NCBI GenBank assembly: GCA_016789885.1
Contig: JAEUPZ010000020.1
Coordinates: forward strand, 1-64,000
DNA from: Chromatiales bacterium
GTDB taxonomy: Bacteria; Pseudomonadota; Gammaproteobacteria; Steroidobacterales; GCA-2729495
DNA: 64,000 nucleotides
Direction of reading: 5' to 3'
A program made the translations under genes and the position numbers. The notes below the pieces were generated by a model, which was not told the origin of the DNA, searched no databases, and saw only the letters and a program-made list of their open reading frames with translations. Shown here in pieces: positions 45,486 to 55,713 of this stretch (positions within the stretch are counted from its first letter, which is position 1; every line of letters begins with the position of its first letter).

Positions 45486-46268
45486 TCACCCCTGTCGCGA
45501 GGGGAGGACGGCGTCCGTCCCGCGCTGGTTCTTCCAGCCGACCGCAAACCCGTTGGGGTAGCGCAGGTCGACGTACTCGACGTCCTCGGCCTGGCCGGCC
45601 ACCACGGTGTCGAAGGCCTTGTAGAAGGCGGCGAGCCGCTCCTCGAGAGCCGTCGAGCCCAGCCTCACCCGGATGCCGTTGCTCAGCTGGAACGTCCAGG
45701 CGCCCCGGCCGTCGAGCTCGAGGGCCGCGAGGCCGACGCCCCGCTGGACCAGCTGCTCCTGGATCGCCGCGTACCGGGAGGCCACCTGGGTCTCGGTGCC
45801 CGGCGGGCCCGCGAGCCGCGGCAGCTCGGCGGGAATGTGCGTCGCCTCGGCGACGATCAGCCGGCCGGCGGCGTTCAGGAGCCCGGCCTCGCCCCAGCGG
45901 GCGGCGGGCCGTTCCTCGGTGATGGTCACCTCGATGGCGTCGGGCCAGCGGCGGCTCACCCGGGCCGTAGCGACCCACGGGATGCCCGCCACCTCGGACC
46001 GGATGGCGTTCAGGTCGGCGCCGAGGAAGCTGCGCCCCATGTGGTGGCGGAGCTGCGCCTCGAGGCGGTCGGCAGACACCCGCTCGAAGGCCCCGTTGAC
46101 GACCACGGCGCGCAGCGGCCGGTCGAGCACCGAACGGGCCGCGAACCAGGCGAGCCCCAGCACCGCCACGCCGGCGAGCGCCACGGCGATGCGCCACCAC
46201 GGCAGCGCCGGCAGCGGCAGCTTGCGCGGCTCGCGGCGGCGGCGGTTGGCGCGGCGACCCGGAATCAT
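45486..46268 (-). CDS. ftsQ: Cell division protein FtsQ
   Basis: Bitopic protein bridging cytoplasmic and periplasmic divisome parts through FtsB/FtsL. 260 residues: basic cytoplasmic N-terminus (PGRRANRRRREPRK), one membrane helix about 25-44, a periplasmic POTRA domain about 53-120 (VVNGAFERVSADRLEAQL to IEVTITEERP) and a beta domain with LPRLAGPPGTE. The ATG overlaps the ddlB stop by 4 bases. Confidence 0.94.
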   Translation of the reverse strand: MIPGRRANRRRREPRKLPLPALPWWRIAVALAGVAVLGLAWFAARSVLDRPLRAVVVNGAFERVSADRLEAQLRHHMGRSFLGADLNAIRSEVAGIPWVATARVSRRWPDAIEVTITEERPAARWGEAGLLNAAGRLIVAEATHIPAELPRLAGPPGTETQVASRYAAIQEQLVQRGVGLAALELDGRGAWTFQLSNGIRVRLGSTALEERLAAFYKAFDTVVAGQAEDVEYVDLRYPNGFAVGWKNQRGTDAVLPSRQG

Positions 46269-47242
46269 GCGCGCCCCCCGGCCGGCGCCGCCGGCAGGCT
46301 CGTCTCGAGGATGCGCCACACGAGCTCGTCGAAGCCGATGCCGGCGGCGGCGGCGGCCATCGGCACCAGGCTGTGGCTGGTCATGCCCGGCACGGTGTTG
46401 AGCTCGAGGATCATGGGCCCCGCCACCGGGTGCACCATGAGGTCCACGCGCCCCCAGCCACGGCAGCCGACGGCATCGAAGGCCGCCAGTGCCAGATCCG
46501 CCAGCGCCCGCTGGTCGGCCTGGGAGAGCCCGGCCGGGCAGACGTAGCGCGTCTCGTCGCTGATGTACTTGGCGTGGTAGTCGTAGAAGCGCCCCTGGGC
46601 CTCGATGCGGATGGCCGGCAGCGCCTGGCCATCGAGGATCCCGACGGTGTACTCGGGGCCGGCGATCCATTCTTCGGCGATGACCTCGCCGCCGTAGCCG
46701 CCGGCCAGCCGCCAGGCCTCGGGCAGCTGCCCGGCCGTGTCGACGCGGGTCATGCCGATGCTCGAGCCCTCGGCCGCGGGCTTCACCATGAGCGGCAGGC
46801 CCAGCTGGGCCACGACCTCGGCGAGATCCGCCTCGTCGCGCAGCACGCCGTAGCGCGCCGTCGGCAGCCCGGCGCCGTGGAGCAGCCGCTTGGTCCGCAG
46901 CTTGTCCATGCCGATGGCCGAGCCCAGCACCCCGCTGCCGGTGTACGGCAGGCCGAGGAACTCGAGCAGGCCCTGCAGGGTGCCGTCCTCGCCGCCGCGG
47001 CCATGCAGGGCGATCCAGACGCGGTCGAAACCGCCGTCGCGGAGCTGAGCCACCAGGTCGCCGGTGGCGTCGATGGCCGCGGCCTCGACCCCCCGGTTGC
47101 GCAGGGCCTGGTGGACGGCCGCCCCGGTGACGAGCGACACCTCGCGCTCGGCCGAAGACCCGCCCATGAGGACGGCGACGCGGCCGAAGGCGGCCGGATC
47201 GCCGACGCGGCAGGGGCGCAGCAACGGGGCATGGGCCGTCAT
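46265..47242 (-). CDS. ddlB: D-alanine--D-alanine ligase
   Basis: ATP-grasp enzyme making D-Ala-D-Ala for the peptidoglycan stem. 325 residues (306 in E. coli). VAVLMGGSSAEREVSLVTG is the N-terminal substrate-binding motif; KPAAEGSSIGMTRV and GRVDLMVHP with ILELNTVPGMTSHSLVP supply nucleotide and Mg2+ ligands. Starts with a 4-base overlap of the murB stop and overlaps ftsQ by 4. Confidence 0.97.
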   Translation of the reverse strand: MTAHAPLLRPCRVGDPAAFGRVAVLMGGSSAEREVSLVTGAAVHQALRNRGVEAAAIDATGDLVAQLRDGGFDRVWIALHGRGGEDGTLQGLLEFLGLPYTGSGVLGSAIGMDKLRTKRLLHGAGLPTARYGVLRDEADLAEVVAQLGLPLMVKPAAEGSSIGMTRVDTAGQLPEAWRLAGGYGGEVIAEEWIAGPEYTVGILDGQALPAIRIEAQGRFYDYHAKYISDETRYVCPAGLSQADQRALADLALAAFDAVGCRGWGRVDLMVHPVAGPMILELNTVPGMTSHSLVPMAAAAAGIGFDELVWRILETSLPAAPAGGRA

Positions 47243-48171
47243 GCCGACACCCCCGCTGCCACGGGCTCGCCGACGATGTGGACCTCGGGCTGCAACGTCA
47301 CGCCGTGGTGCCCGGCGACCGTCGCCCGCACTTCGGCGATGAGCGCCTCGATGTCGGCCGCCGTGGCGCCGCCGGTGTTGATGATGAAGTTGGCGTGCTT
47401 GGCCGAAACCTCGGCAGCACCGCGGCGCCGGCCCTTGAGGCCGGCCGTCTCGATGAGCCGGGCGGCGAAGTCGCCGGGCGGGTTGCGGAACACCGACCCG
47501 CAGCTCGGCAGGCCCAGCGGCTGCTTGCGGGAGCGCTCGGCCAGCACTTCCTGCATGCGGCCCGGCGGGCTCTCGTACCCTTCGTCGAAAGCGAAGCGGG
47601 CGGCGAGGAAGAATTCCCCGGGCGGCACCGGCGCGCGATCCCCGGGTCCCTGTACTTCCCGGTAACCGACGGTGAAGGCTTCCCTGCCCCGGGTAATGAC
47701 TTCACCACTCCGTGTGACTGTATCCACCTCGAGCACGCGTGCCCAGGTCTCCCCGCCAAAAGCGCCGGCATTCATGCGCAGGGCCCCGCCGACGGTGCCG
47801 GGGATACCGGCGAACCACTCGGCCGGCCCCAGCTGCCAGCGACCACACTGGCGGGCGAGGACCGTACAGGGCACTCCTGCCTCGGCTTCCACCTGCCCGC
47901 CACCAAGGTTGCGGACCTGCGTGAGCGCCTGGCCGGTTGCGACGACGACGCCGCGGATGCCACCGTCACGCACGAGCAGGTTGCTGCCCAGGCCGACGAA
48001 GGTAACCGGCGTCCCCGCCTGCAGCGAGCGGAGGAAGTCGAGGAGATCAGCGCGACAACGCGGCGAATAATACACGTCTGCAGGACCGCCGACGCGCCAT
48101 GTCGTGTGTTTCGACATCGGTTCGTTCACGAGCACCGCGTGCCTGCCTTCGCTGGCCATCGCGGCACTCAT
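47239..48171 (-). CDS. murB: UDP-N-acetylenolpyruvoylglucosamine reductase MurB
   Basis: FAD- and NADPH-dependent reduction yielding UDP-MurNAc. 310 residues, type II-like compact MurB. FAD site: [36 protein letters not shown] and [21 protein letters not shown]; active-site Ser in [10 protein letters not shown] and the C-terminal catalytic Glu in [10 protein letters not shown]. Alternative downstream ATG at MASEG would shorten it by 4 residues; the chosen ATG overlaps the murC stop by 4 bases. Confidence 0.96.
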   Translation of the reverse strand: MSAAMASEGRHAVLVNEPMSKHTTWRVGGPADVYYSPRCRADLLDFLRSLQAGTPVTFVGLGSNLLVRDGGIRGVVVATGQALTQVRNLGGGQVEAEAGVPCTVLARQCGRWQLGPAEWFAGIPGTVGGALRMNAGAFGGETWARVLEVDTVTRSGEVITRGREAFTVGYREVQGPGDRAPVPPGEFFLAARFAFDEGYESPPGRMQEVLAERSRKQPLGLPSCGSVFRNPPGDFAARLIETAGLKGRRRGAAEVSAKHANFIINTGGATAADIEALIAEVRATVAGHHGVTLQPEVHIVGEPVAAGVSA

Positions 48172-49589
48172 CGCACGGCCTCCGCCGCGGCGGTGCCGGC
48201 CTTGTCGCGAAGCTGCAGCGCCAGCGTGCCGATGTTGCCGGCGCCGAGTGTCAGCACCACGTCGCCGTCGGCGACGATGTCGGCGAGGCGCTCGGGCAGC
48301 TCGTCGACCTGGGGCACGAAGACCGGCTCGACCTGGCCGCGGCCGCGGATCGCGCGGCAGATCGCACGCCCGTCGGCACCGGTGATCGGCGCCTCGCCCG
48401 CGGCGTAGACCTCGGTCACGAGCAGCCGGTCGGGGGCCGAGAGCACCTCGGCGAAGTCGTCGAGCAGGTCGCGGGTGCGGGTGTAGCGGTGGGGCTGGAA
48501 GGCAACGACGAGCCGCCGGCCGGGCCAGGCCTGGCGGGCTGCCGCGATGGTGGCCGCCACCTCGGTCGGGTGGTGGCCGTAGTCGTCGACGAGCAGCACG
48601 CGGGCGTGGCCCAGCTGCACCTCGCCGAGCTGCTGCAGGCGCCGGTCCACCCCCTCGAAGGCCCCGAGCGCCCGCACGACGGCGGCGTCGTCGAGCTCGA
48701 GCTCGTGGGCGATGGCGATGGCCGCCACGGCGTTCAGCACGTTGTGGCGACCCGGCAGGTTCAGGGTCACCGTCAGCGGCGCGGCCGGGTCCGGGCGCCG
48801 CACGGTGAAGCGCGACCGCAGCCCCTCGGGGACCAGCCCGGTGACGGCGAAGTCCGCCTCGGGCGAGAAGCCGTAGGTCAGCGTCGCCCGGTGCACGGAC
48901 GGCAGGATCGCCTGGACGCCGGGGTCGTCGAGGCAGGCGACCGCCAGCCCGTAGAAGGGCAGGTTGTGCAGGAACTCGACGAAGGTCTGCCGCAGGCGGC
49001 CCACGTCGCCGCCATAGGTGGCCAGGTGGTCGTTGTCGATGTTGGTGACCACCGCGATCATGGGCTGCAGGTGCATGAACGAGGCGTCGGACTCGTCGGC
49101 CTCGGCCACGAGGTACCGGCCGGCCCCGAGCCGGCCGTTCGAATCGGCGCTCTTCAGCCGCCCGCCGATGACGAAGGTGGGGTCGGCGCCGGCCTCGGCC
49201 AGCACGCTCGCCACGAGGCTCGTCGTGGTCGTCTTGCCGTGGCTGCCCGAGACCGCGATGGCGTGGCGGAAGCGCATCAGCTCGCCGAGCATCTCGGCCC
49301 GCTGCACCACCGGCAACCGGCGGGCCCGGGCCTCCTGGACCTCGGGGTTGTCCTCGGCCACGGCGCTCGAGACGACGACGACGTCGGCCTGGCCGACGTT
49401 CTCCGCCCGGTGCCCGAGCCGGACGTCGGCGCCGAGGCGCACGAGCCGGCGGGTCACGGCCGACTCGCGCAGGTCCGAGCCCTGCACGGCGTAGCCGAGG
49501 TTGAGCAGCACCTCGGCGATGCCGCCCATGCCCACGCCGCCGATGCCGACGAAGTGGATCCGCTGGACCTTGCGCATGCGGTCGCGCAT
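48168..49589 (-). CDS. murC: UDP-N-acetylmuramate--L-alanine ligase MurC
   Basis: Adds L-Ala, the first amino acid, to UDP-MurNAc. 473 residues. [18 protein letters not shown] (UDP binding), P-loop [29 protein letters not shown] and the ligase-family [14 protein letters not shown] loop are present. The ATG overlaps the murG stop by one base (TGATG). Confidence 0.98.
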   Translation of the reverse strand: MRDRMRKVQRIHFVGIGGVGMGGIAEVLLNLGYAVQGSDLRESAVTRRLVRLGADVRLGHRAENVGQADVVVVSSAVAEDNPEVQEARARRLPVVQRAEMLGELMRFRHAIAVSGSHGKTTTTSLVASVLAEAGADPTFVIGGRLKSADSNGRLGAGRYLVAEADESDASFMHLQPMIAVVTNIDNDHLATYGGDVGRLRQTFVEFLHNLPFYGLAVACLDDPGVQAILPSVHRATLTYGFSPEADFAVTGLVPEGLRSRFTVRRPDPAAPLTVTLNLPGRHNVLNAVAAIAIAHELELDDAAVVRALGAFEGVDRRLQQLGEVQLGHARVLLVDDYGHHPTEVAATIAAARQAWPGRRLVVAFQPHRYTRTRDLLDDFAEVLSAPDRLLVTEVYAAGEAPITGADGRAICRAIRGRGQVEPVFVPQVDELPERLADIVADGDVVLTLGAGNIGTLALQLRDKAGTAAAEAVR

Positions 49590-50668
49590 CAGCGGTCCCT
49601 CGCGACGTCGAGGCAGGCCGACACGATGGCCTCCGTGGCGCCGGGCCGCGCCAGCGCCCGGGCAGCCCGGGCGCGCTCGCCCGCAAGCTGCCGGTCGTGG
49701 CGCCGGACCTCGGCCGCGAGCACCGCCGGCGTGAGCCCGGCCTCCGGCAGCAGCGTGGCGGCACCGGCGTCGACCAGGAACCTGGCGTTGCGGGTCTGGT
49801 GATCGTCGACGGCCGCCGGATAAGGCACCAGGATCGACGCCACGCCAGCGGCCGCGAGCTCCGCCACCGTCAGCGCCCCGGACCTGGCGATGACCAGGTC
49901 CGCCCAGGCGTAGGCCCCGGCCATGTCATCTATAAAGGTGTGGATCTCGGCGACCACTGAAGCCCTGGCATAGGCGGCCTCGGCCACCGGCCGGGTACGC
50001 TCGCCGGCCTGGTGCCGGACGACGGGACGCTCGGCGGGCGCCAGCAGCCCCAGCGCCTCGGGCACCAGCTCGTTCAGGGCCCGGGCACCCTGGCTGCCGC
50101 CGAGCACGAGGACCCGCAGGGGGCCCGTGCGACCGGTGAAGCGTTCGGCCGGCGGCGGCAGGGCGGCGATGTCGCCCCGCACCGGGTTGCCGGTGACGGT
50201 CGCCGTCACGCCCGGACCGAAGCTGCCGGGGAACGCCGCCAGCACGCGCCGTGCGAACCGCGTCAGCAGGCGGTTCGTGAGCCCCGCGACGGCGTTCTGC
50301 TCGTGGATCACCAGCGGCCGGCGCAGCAGCCACGCCGCCACGCCCCCCGGACCCGCCGTGTAGCCGCCCATGCCGAGCACGACCTTCGGCCGCAGCTGCC
50401 GGACCACGCGCCAGGCGTCGAACAGCGCCAGCGCCAGGGTGACGGGCGCCAGGAGCCAGGCGCCCGGGCCGCGGCGGCGCAGGCCGCGGACGCGGATCCG
50501 GTGCAGCGGCAGGCCGTCGGCAGGAACCACGCGGGCCTCGAGCCCGCGGTCGGTGCCAAGCCACACCACTGCCTCGTCCCGGGCCCGCAGTGCCCGGGCG
50601 ATGGCCAGCGCCGGGAAGACGTGCCCGCCGGTCCCACCCGCCATGATCAGCACGGGCGCACCGCTCAT
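49589..50668 (-). CDS. murG: MurG, lipid II-forming GlcNAc transferase
   Basis: Peripheral inner-membrane GT28 enzyme adding GlcNAc to lipid I. 359 residues (355 in E. coli). G-loops [18 protein letters not shown] and [30 protein letters not shown]; donor-site [16 protein letters not shown] and [18 protein letters not shown]. It lies between ftsW and murC with 4- and 1-base overlaps. Confidence 0.98.
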   Translation of the reverse strand: MSGAPVLIMAGGTGGHVFPALAIARALRARDEAVVWLGTDRGLEARVVPADGLPLHRIRVRGLRRRGPGAWLLAPVTLALALFDAWRVVRQLRPKVVLGMGGYTAGPGGVAAWLLRRPLVIHEQNAVAGLTNRLLTRFARRVLAAFPGSFGPGVTATVTGNPVRGDIAALPPPAERFTGRTGPLRVLVLGGSQGARALNELVPEALGLLAPAERPVVRHQAGERTRPVAEAAYARASVVAEIHTFIDDMAGAYAWADLVIARSGALTVAELAAAGVASILVPYPAAVDDHQTRNARFLVDAGAATLLPEAGLTPAVLAAEVRRHDRQLAGERARAARALARPGATEAIVSACLDVARDR

Positions 50669-51846
50669 GCCGCGACCCCCGCCGGTGGCATGCGCGTGTT
50701 GACGCGGCGGCGGCCGGTGCCGGCCAGGCCGCGGTTCTCGAGGTCGATGCGCATCAGCAGCCCGAGGGCGCCGAGGGTAATGATCAGGCTGCTGCGGCCG
50801 TAGCTGATGAGCGGCAGCGTCAGGCCCTTGGTCGGCAGCACGCCCATGTTGACGCCGAGGTTGATGATGGCCTGCAGGGCCAGCCACGTGGTCAGGCCGA
50901 AGGCGACGTAGGCCTGGAAGTGGCGCTCGTCGGCAGCGGCGCTGCGGGCGATCACCAGCGCACGCCAGACCAGCACGCCGTACAGCGCGATGATGGCGAG
51001 GCTGCCCAGCAGGCCGAACTCCTCGGCGATGACCGCGAAGATGAAGTCCGTGTGGGCCTCGGGCAGGTAGAAGAGCTTCTGCACGCTGCCGCCGAGGCCG
51101 AGCCCGGTCCACTCGCCGGTGCCGATGGCGATGAGCGACTGCGTCAGCTGGAAGCCCTTGCCGTAGGGGTCTTCCCAGGGATCCATGAAGCCGGTGATGC
51201 GCTTCATGCGGTAGGGCGAGAGCCAGGCCAGCAGCGCCATGCCCGCGACGACGATGCAGCCCACCAGCGACAGCTCCTTGATCTTCGCGCCGGCGACGAA
51301 GAGGACGGCCGCGGCGATGGTCAGGAGCAGCACCGCCGAGCCGAAGTCCGGCTGCAGCAGCAACAGTCCCGCGGCCAGCCCAACCGGCACCAGCGGCCGC
51401 AGGAAGGCGACGAAGGAGCGCCGCAGTTCGTCCTGCCGGCGCACCGCGTAGTCGGCGACGTATATCAGCAGCATGAGCCTGGCCGGCTCGCTGACCTGCA
51501 GGTTGAACCCCGGGATGTTGAGCCAGCGCGTGCTGCCGTTGACGGTGTTGCCGAGCCCCGGCACCAGCACCAGCACCAGCATGGCCAGGGCGACCAGCGC
51601 CATGGGGAAGCCCAGCTGCTGCAGCCAGGGGGTCGGGATGCGGAGCATGGCGTAGCCGAAGGCGAGCCCCAGCGCCACCGCGACCACCTGCCGCTCGAGG
51701 AAGTAGAACGGGTCGCCGTAGGCGCGATCGGCCAGGCTCACCGAGGCCGAGGCCACCATGAGCAGGCCGATGCCGAGCAGCACCGCCACGGCAGTGACGA
51801 GCAGCGCGTCGGGCAGAGCGGGTCGGTCGAGGTAGCGTGGGCTCAT
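50665..51846 (-). CDS. ftsW: Septal peptidoglycan polymerase FtsW
   Basis: SEDS-family glycosyltransferase working with FtsI at the septum. 393 residues with about ten membrane helices. Conserved NGSTRWLNIPGFNLQVSEPARL, the periplasmic WEDPYGKGFQLTQSLIAIG loop and catalytic-region PEAHTDFIFAVIAEEFGLLG are present. The C-terminal loop reads LPLISYGRSSLI; many SEDS proteins have YGGSS here, so the Arg is noteworthy. Overlaps murD and murG by 4 bases each. Confidence 0.97.
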   Translation of the reverse strand: MSPRYLDRPALPDALLVTAVAVLLGIGLLMVASASVSLADRAYGDPFYFLERQVVAVALGLAFGYAMLRIPTPWLQQLGFPMALVALAMLVLVLVPGLGNTVNGSTRWLNIPGFNLQVSEPARLMLLIYVADYAVRRQDELRRSFVAFLRPLVPVGLAAGLLLLQPDFGSAVLLLTIAAAVLFVAGAKIKELSLVGCIVVAGMALLAWLSPYRMKRITGFMDPWEDPYGKGFQLTQSLIAIGTGEWTGLGLGGSVQKLFYLPEAHTDFIFAVIAEEFGLLGSLAIIALYGVLVWRALVIARSAAADERHFQAYVAFGLTTWLALQAIINLGVNMGVLPTKGLTLPLISYGRSSLIITLGALGLLMRIDLENRGLAGTGRRRVNTRMPPAGVAA

Positions 51847-53225
51847 CGGGCAGGCCCCCCGGCGGCACGCGTCGCGACGGCAGCCGTCGCCAGCACGGCC
51901 GCACGGAACTGCGTGCCGCGGTCGGCGTAGTCGCGGAACATGTCGAGGCTGCTGCAGGCCGGCGCCAGCAGCACCGTCGCCCCGGGGGCCGCAAGCTCGC
52001 GGGCGCGCCGGACGGCGGCGGCGATGTCGTCGACCCGGTGCACCGGGCAGGTCCCGGCCAGCGCTGCAGCGATGAGCTCGCGGTCGCGCCCCAGCAGGAC
52101 GACCTCGGCCTGCCGCCCGGCCAGCGCCGCGGCCACCCCTTCGAAGGTGGCACCCTTGGCGTCACCGCCGGCGATCAGCACCAGGGGCCCGGCGACACCG
52201 CGGATCGCCGTCTCGGCGGCGCCGACGTTCGTGGCCTTCGAGTCGTCGACCCAGGTGATGCCGTCCGTGGTCGGCACCACGGCCATCCGGTGGGGCAGCG
52301 GGACGTAGCTGCGCAGCGCGGGCGCCACAGCCACCGGATCGACGCCGGCGGCAGCCACGAGGGCCAGGGCCGCCAGCGCGTTGGCGACGTTGTGGCGCCC
52401 GGCCATGGGCAGCGCTGCTGCCGGCAGCAGCAGCGTCGCGCCGCGGGCGAGCCACGGGGCGCCGTCACGCTCCACCAGGCCGAAGTCGTCCCCGCGTGGC
52501 GCTGCGAGGCCGAAGCCCGACACCGTGGCGCCGGCCGGCACGAGGCCGTGGGTCTCGGGGGCATCGCGGTTCACGACCACCACCTCGGCGGCCAGCCAGA
52601 TGCGCCCCTTGGCCCGGGCGTAGGCCGCCATGTCGCCGTGCAGGTCCAGGTGGTCCGGCGTGATGTTCAGGATCGTCGCCGCGCGCAGCGGCAGCGGCCG
52701 GCTGCGCTCGAGCTGGAAGCTCGACAGCTCGAGCACGTACAGGCGCGCGTCAGGCGACAGCAGGTCCAGCGCCGGCGTGCCGAGGTTGCCGCCGACAGCG
52801 GCGCCCGCACCGGCGGCGGCCAGCAGGTGACCCACCATGGTCGTGACGGTGCTCTTGCCGTTGGAGCCCGTGATGCCGAGGACCGGCGCCTCCGCGGCCC
52901 GGGCGAAGAGGTCGATGTCGCTCTCGCAGGGCACGCCGTGGGCCGCGGCCTCTGCCAGCACGGGCAGCCCCAGCGGTACGCCGGGCGAGACGACCACGCG
53001 GCTCACGCCGGGCGGCAGTGCCGCGGGGATGCCGCCGGTGAACACCTCGGCCGCTGGCAGCAATGCACGGATGGCGGCGAGCGAGGGCGGCGCGCTGCGG
53101 CTGTCGGCGAAGCAGGCCGGCACGCCCGCCGCCGCGAGGTACCGCGCGCAGGCAGCGCCGGTGGCACCCATGCCGAGCACCAGCGTGCGGCCGGCCGTCA
53201 GCGGCTTGGCGGGGGTCGGTGCCAT
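51843..53225 (-). CDS. murD: UDP-MurNAc-L-Ala--D-Glu ligase MurD
   Basis: 460 residues (438 in E. coli). N-terminal UDP-binding VLGMGATGAACARYL; P-loop ITGSNGKSTVTTMVGHLL; NITPDHLDLHGDM; ADP-site VDDSKATNVGAAETAI and the C-terminal LLAPACSSLDMFRDYADRG motif are intact. The ATG shares one base with the mraY stop codon (TGATG) and the stop overlaps ftsW by 4. Confidence 0.97.
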   Translation of the reverse strand: MAPTPAKPLTAGRTLVLGMGATGAACARYLAAAGVPACFADSRSAPPSLAAIRALLPAAEVFTGGIPAALPPGVSRVVVSPGVPLGLPVLAEAAAHGVPCESDIDLFARAAEAPVLGITGSNGKSTVTTMVGHLLAAAGAGAAVGGNLGTPALDLLSPDARLYVLELSSFQLERSRPLPLRAATILNITPDHLDLHGDMAAYARAKGRIWLAAEVVVVNRDAPETHGLVPAGATVSGFGLAAPRGDDFGLVERDGAPWLARGATLLLPAAALPMAGRHNVANALAALALVAAAGVDPVAVAPALRSYVPLPHRMAVVPTTDGITWVDDSKATNVGAAETAIRGVAGPLVLIAGGDAKGATFEGVAAALAGRQAEVVLLGRDRELIAAALAGTCPVHRVDDIAAAVRRARELAAPGATVLLAPACSSLDMFRDYADRGTQFRAAVLATAAVATRAAGGPAR

Positions 53226-54307
53226 CAGCGGATCTTCAGGCTCGAGAGCCCCACCAGCACGAGGATCACCGTGATGATCCAGAAGCGGACGATGACCTTC
53301 GGCTCTGCCCAGCCCTTCAGCTCGAAATGGTGGTGCAGCGGCGCCATGCGGAAGATCCGCTTGCCGGTGAGGCGGAACGAGGCCACCTGCATCATCACCG
53401 ACACCGTCTCGGCGACGAAGATGCCGCCCATGATGAGCAGCACCAGCTCCTGCCGGACGATGACGGCGACGGTCCCGAGGGCGCCGCCCAGCGCCAGGGC
53501 CCCGATGTCGCCCATGAACACCTGGGCCGGGTAGGCGTTGAACCACAGGAAACCGAGGCCGGCGCCCGCCAGGGCCGCGCAGAACACCAGCAGCTCGCCG
53601 GCCCCGGCAACGTGGGGAATGCCGAGGTAGCGCGCGAAGATGGCGTTGCCCGCGGCGTAGGCGAAGATGCCGAGGGCCCCACCGACCAGCACCGAGGGCA
53701 TGATGGCGAGGCCGTCGAGGCCGTCCGTCAGGTTGACCGCGTTGCTCGTGCCGACAATGACGACGTAGGCGAACGGGATGAACAGGACCCCGAGGGGAAT
53801 CATCACGTTCTTCAGGTACGGGATGAGCAGCGCCGTTTCCTGCGGGGTGTCGGCCGTCGCGTAGAGCAGGCCCGCCGCCGCCAGGGCGACGATCGTCTGC
53901 CAGAAGAGCTTCTCCCGGGCAGACAGGCCCTTCGGGTTCTTCTGCACGAGCTTCCGGTAGTCATCGGCGAAGCCGATGAGCCCGTAGGACAGGGTCACGC
54001 CGACCACGACCCAGACGTAGACGCTGCGCAGGTTGGCCCAGAGCAGCGTGCTTACGAGGATCGCGAGCAGGATCAGCGTGCCGCCCATGGTCGGCGTGCC
54101 CGCCTTCTGCAGGTGCGTCTGCGGGCCGTCGTCCCGCACGGTCTGGCCGATCTGGCGCCGGGTCAGGCGGCGGATCAGCTTGGGGCCCAGGAACAGCGAC
54201 AGCGACAGCGCCGTCAGGGCGCCCATGATCGCGCGCAGCGTGATGTACGAGAACGCATTGAGCCCCGAGAACCAGGGCGTCAGCCAGGGGATCAGCTCGG
54301 GAATCAC
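53225..54307 (-). CDS. mraY: Phospho-MurNAc-pentapeptide transferase MraY
   Basis: Polytopic inner-membrane enzyme making lipid I from UDP-MurNAc-pentapeptide and undecaprenyl phosphate. 360 residues, exactly the E. coli length. Conserved [15 protein letters not shown] (Asp-rich Mg site), [14 protein letters not shown] and the [11 protein letters not shown] loop. GTG start overlapping the murF stop by 4 bases. Confidence 0.98.
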   Translation of the reverse strand: MIPELIPWLTPWFSGLNAFSYITLRAIMGALTALSLSLFLGPKLIRRLTRRQIGQTVRDDGPQTHLQKAGTPTMGGTLILLAILVSTLLWANLRSVYVWVVVGVTLSYGLIGFADDYRKLVQKNPKGLSAREKLFWQTIVALAAAGLLYATADTPQETALLIPYLKNVMIPLGVLFIPFAYVVIVGTSNAVNLTDGLDGLAIMPSVLVGGALGIFAYAAGNAIFARYLGIPHVAGAGELLVFCAALAGAGLGFLWFNAYPAQVFMGDIGALALGGALGTVAVIVRQELVLLIMGGIFVAETVSVMMQVASFRLTGKRIFRMAPLHHHFELKGWAEPKVIVRFWIITVILVLVGLSSLKIR

Positions 54308-55713
54308 GCGTGCCCCCCGGCGCCATCCGTCGTGCCGTCCAGCGCGGCGATGAGCTGGTCCATGCGGGCGCTGCGCGAGCCTTTGGCGAGCAGCGTGACC
54401 CCGCCATGGAGCTCGGCCGTGACCGCGGCGACGAGGCCGTCGATGTCGGCGAACCAGCGCGCCGTGGCGCCGTAGCCTTCGGCAGCGTGGCGGGTCAGCT
54501 CGCCGGTGGCGTAGAGGCGGTCGATGCCGCGCTTGCGGGCCAGCTCGCCGATCTCCCGGTGCAGCCGCGGGCCGTCGGTGCCGAGCTCGGCCATCTGACC
54601 CAGCGCCAGCCAGCGTTCGCCCGGCTGCGTGGCGAGGAACTCGATGGCCGCGGCCACCGACCCGGGATTGGCGTTGTACGCGTCGTCGAACAGCCGGCTG
54701 CCGTGGGGCCCGGCCACCGGCTTCAGCCGGCCGGCCACGTTGCTCATGGCCCCGAGGCCCGCCCGGACGTCGTCGAGGCTGGCCCCGGCGGCGACGGCGG
54801 CGGCGGCGGCGCCGGCTGCGTTCACGGCATTGTGGAGGCCGGCCATGGGCAGCGTGAGCGGCAGCTCGCCCTGGGGCGTCAGCAGCCGGAAGCGGAGCAC
54901 GGGGCTGCCGTCCGGGGCCGTGAAGGCCTCGACGTCGACGGCCCGGTAGTCCGCCGCCGGGGACGCACCAAAGGTCACCACGGTGCCGGCCTGGTTCACG
55001 CCCCGCCAGTAGTCGTAGTAAGCGTCGTCGCGATTGATCACCGCCGTCGCCGTGGGGTCGAGCCCGGCGAACAGTTCGCCCTTGCCCCGCGCGACGTCGG
55101 CGATGGTGCCACCGAAGCCTTCGAGGTGGGCAGGACCTGCGTTGGTGATGATGCCGACCCGCGGGCAGGCGATGCTGGTGAGCAGGCGGATGTCGCCCTG
55201 CTTGCTGGCGCCCATCTCGATGACGGCGGCCCGGTGCCAGTCACGCAGCCACGCGACCGTCAGCGGCACGCCGACGTCGTTGTTCAGGTTGCCCCAGGTG
55301 ACTAGCACGTTGCTCCACCCGTCGTCGCGGGTGCCGAGCCGGGCCTTGAGGATGGCGCCGGTCATCTCCTTCATCGTCGTCTTGCCGTTGCTGCCGGTGA
55401 CGCCGACGACGGGAATCGCGAAGCGCAGGCGCCACGCCCGCCCCCAGTCGCCCAGCGCCCGGCGCACGTTCGGCACGACCACCTGGGGCAGCGCGATGTC
55501 GAGGCGCCGCGGCACGACGGCGCCGGCGGCGCCCAGCGCCGCCACCGCCGGGACGAAGTCCGCACCGTCGAAGCGCTCGCCCGACAGGGCGAAGAACAGC
55601 TGCCCCGGCGTGAGCGTCCGCGAGTCGCTGGTGATGGATTCGAAGGGCGCGTCGTCGCCATGCAACGTGCCGCCCGTGGCCCGCGCCACTGCGGCGAGGG
55701 TCATCGTGGTCAT
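54304..55713 (-). CDS. murF: UDP-MurNAc-tripeptide--D-Ala-D-Ala ligase MurF
   Basis: Adds the D-Ala-D-Ala dipeptide made by DdlB. 469 residues. N-terminal [23 protein letters not shown]-loop [43 protein letters not shown] and LGQMAELG are family motifs. 4-base overlaps with both neighbours. Confidence 0.97.
   Translation of the reverse strand: MTTMTLAAVARATGGTLHGDDAPFESITSDSRTLTPGQLFFALSGERFDGADFVPAVAALGAAGAVVPRRLDIALPQVVVPNVRRALGDWGRAWRLRFAIPVVGVTGSNGKTTMKEMTGAILKARLGTRDDGWSNVLVTWGNLNNDVGVPLTVAWLRDWHRAAVIEMGASKQGDIRLLTSIACPRVGIITNAGPAHLEGFGGTIADVARGKGELFAGLDPTATAVINRDDAYYDYWRGVNQAGTVVTFGASPAADYRAVDVEAFTAPDGSPVLRFRLLTPQGELPLTLPMAGLHNAVNAAGAAAAAVAAGASLDDVRAGLGAMSNVAGRLKPVAGPHGSRLFDDAYNANPGSVAAAIEFLATQPGERWLALGQMAELGTDGPRLHREIGELARKRGIDRLYATGELTRHAAEGYGATARWFADIDGLVAAVTAELHGGVTLLAKGSRSARMDQLIAALDGTTDGAGGHA

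Noticed and set aside
43140..46547. Open frame of about 1,130 codons opposite ftsZ, ftsA, ftsQ and ddlB
   Set aside because: Antisense to four well-identified division genes, with no domain resemblance or ribosome site.
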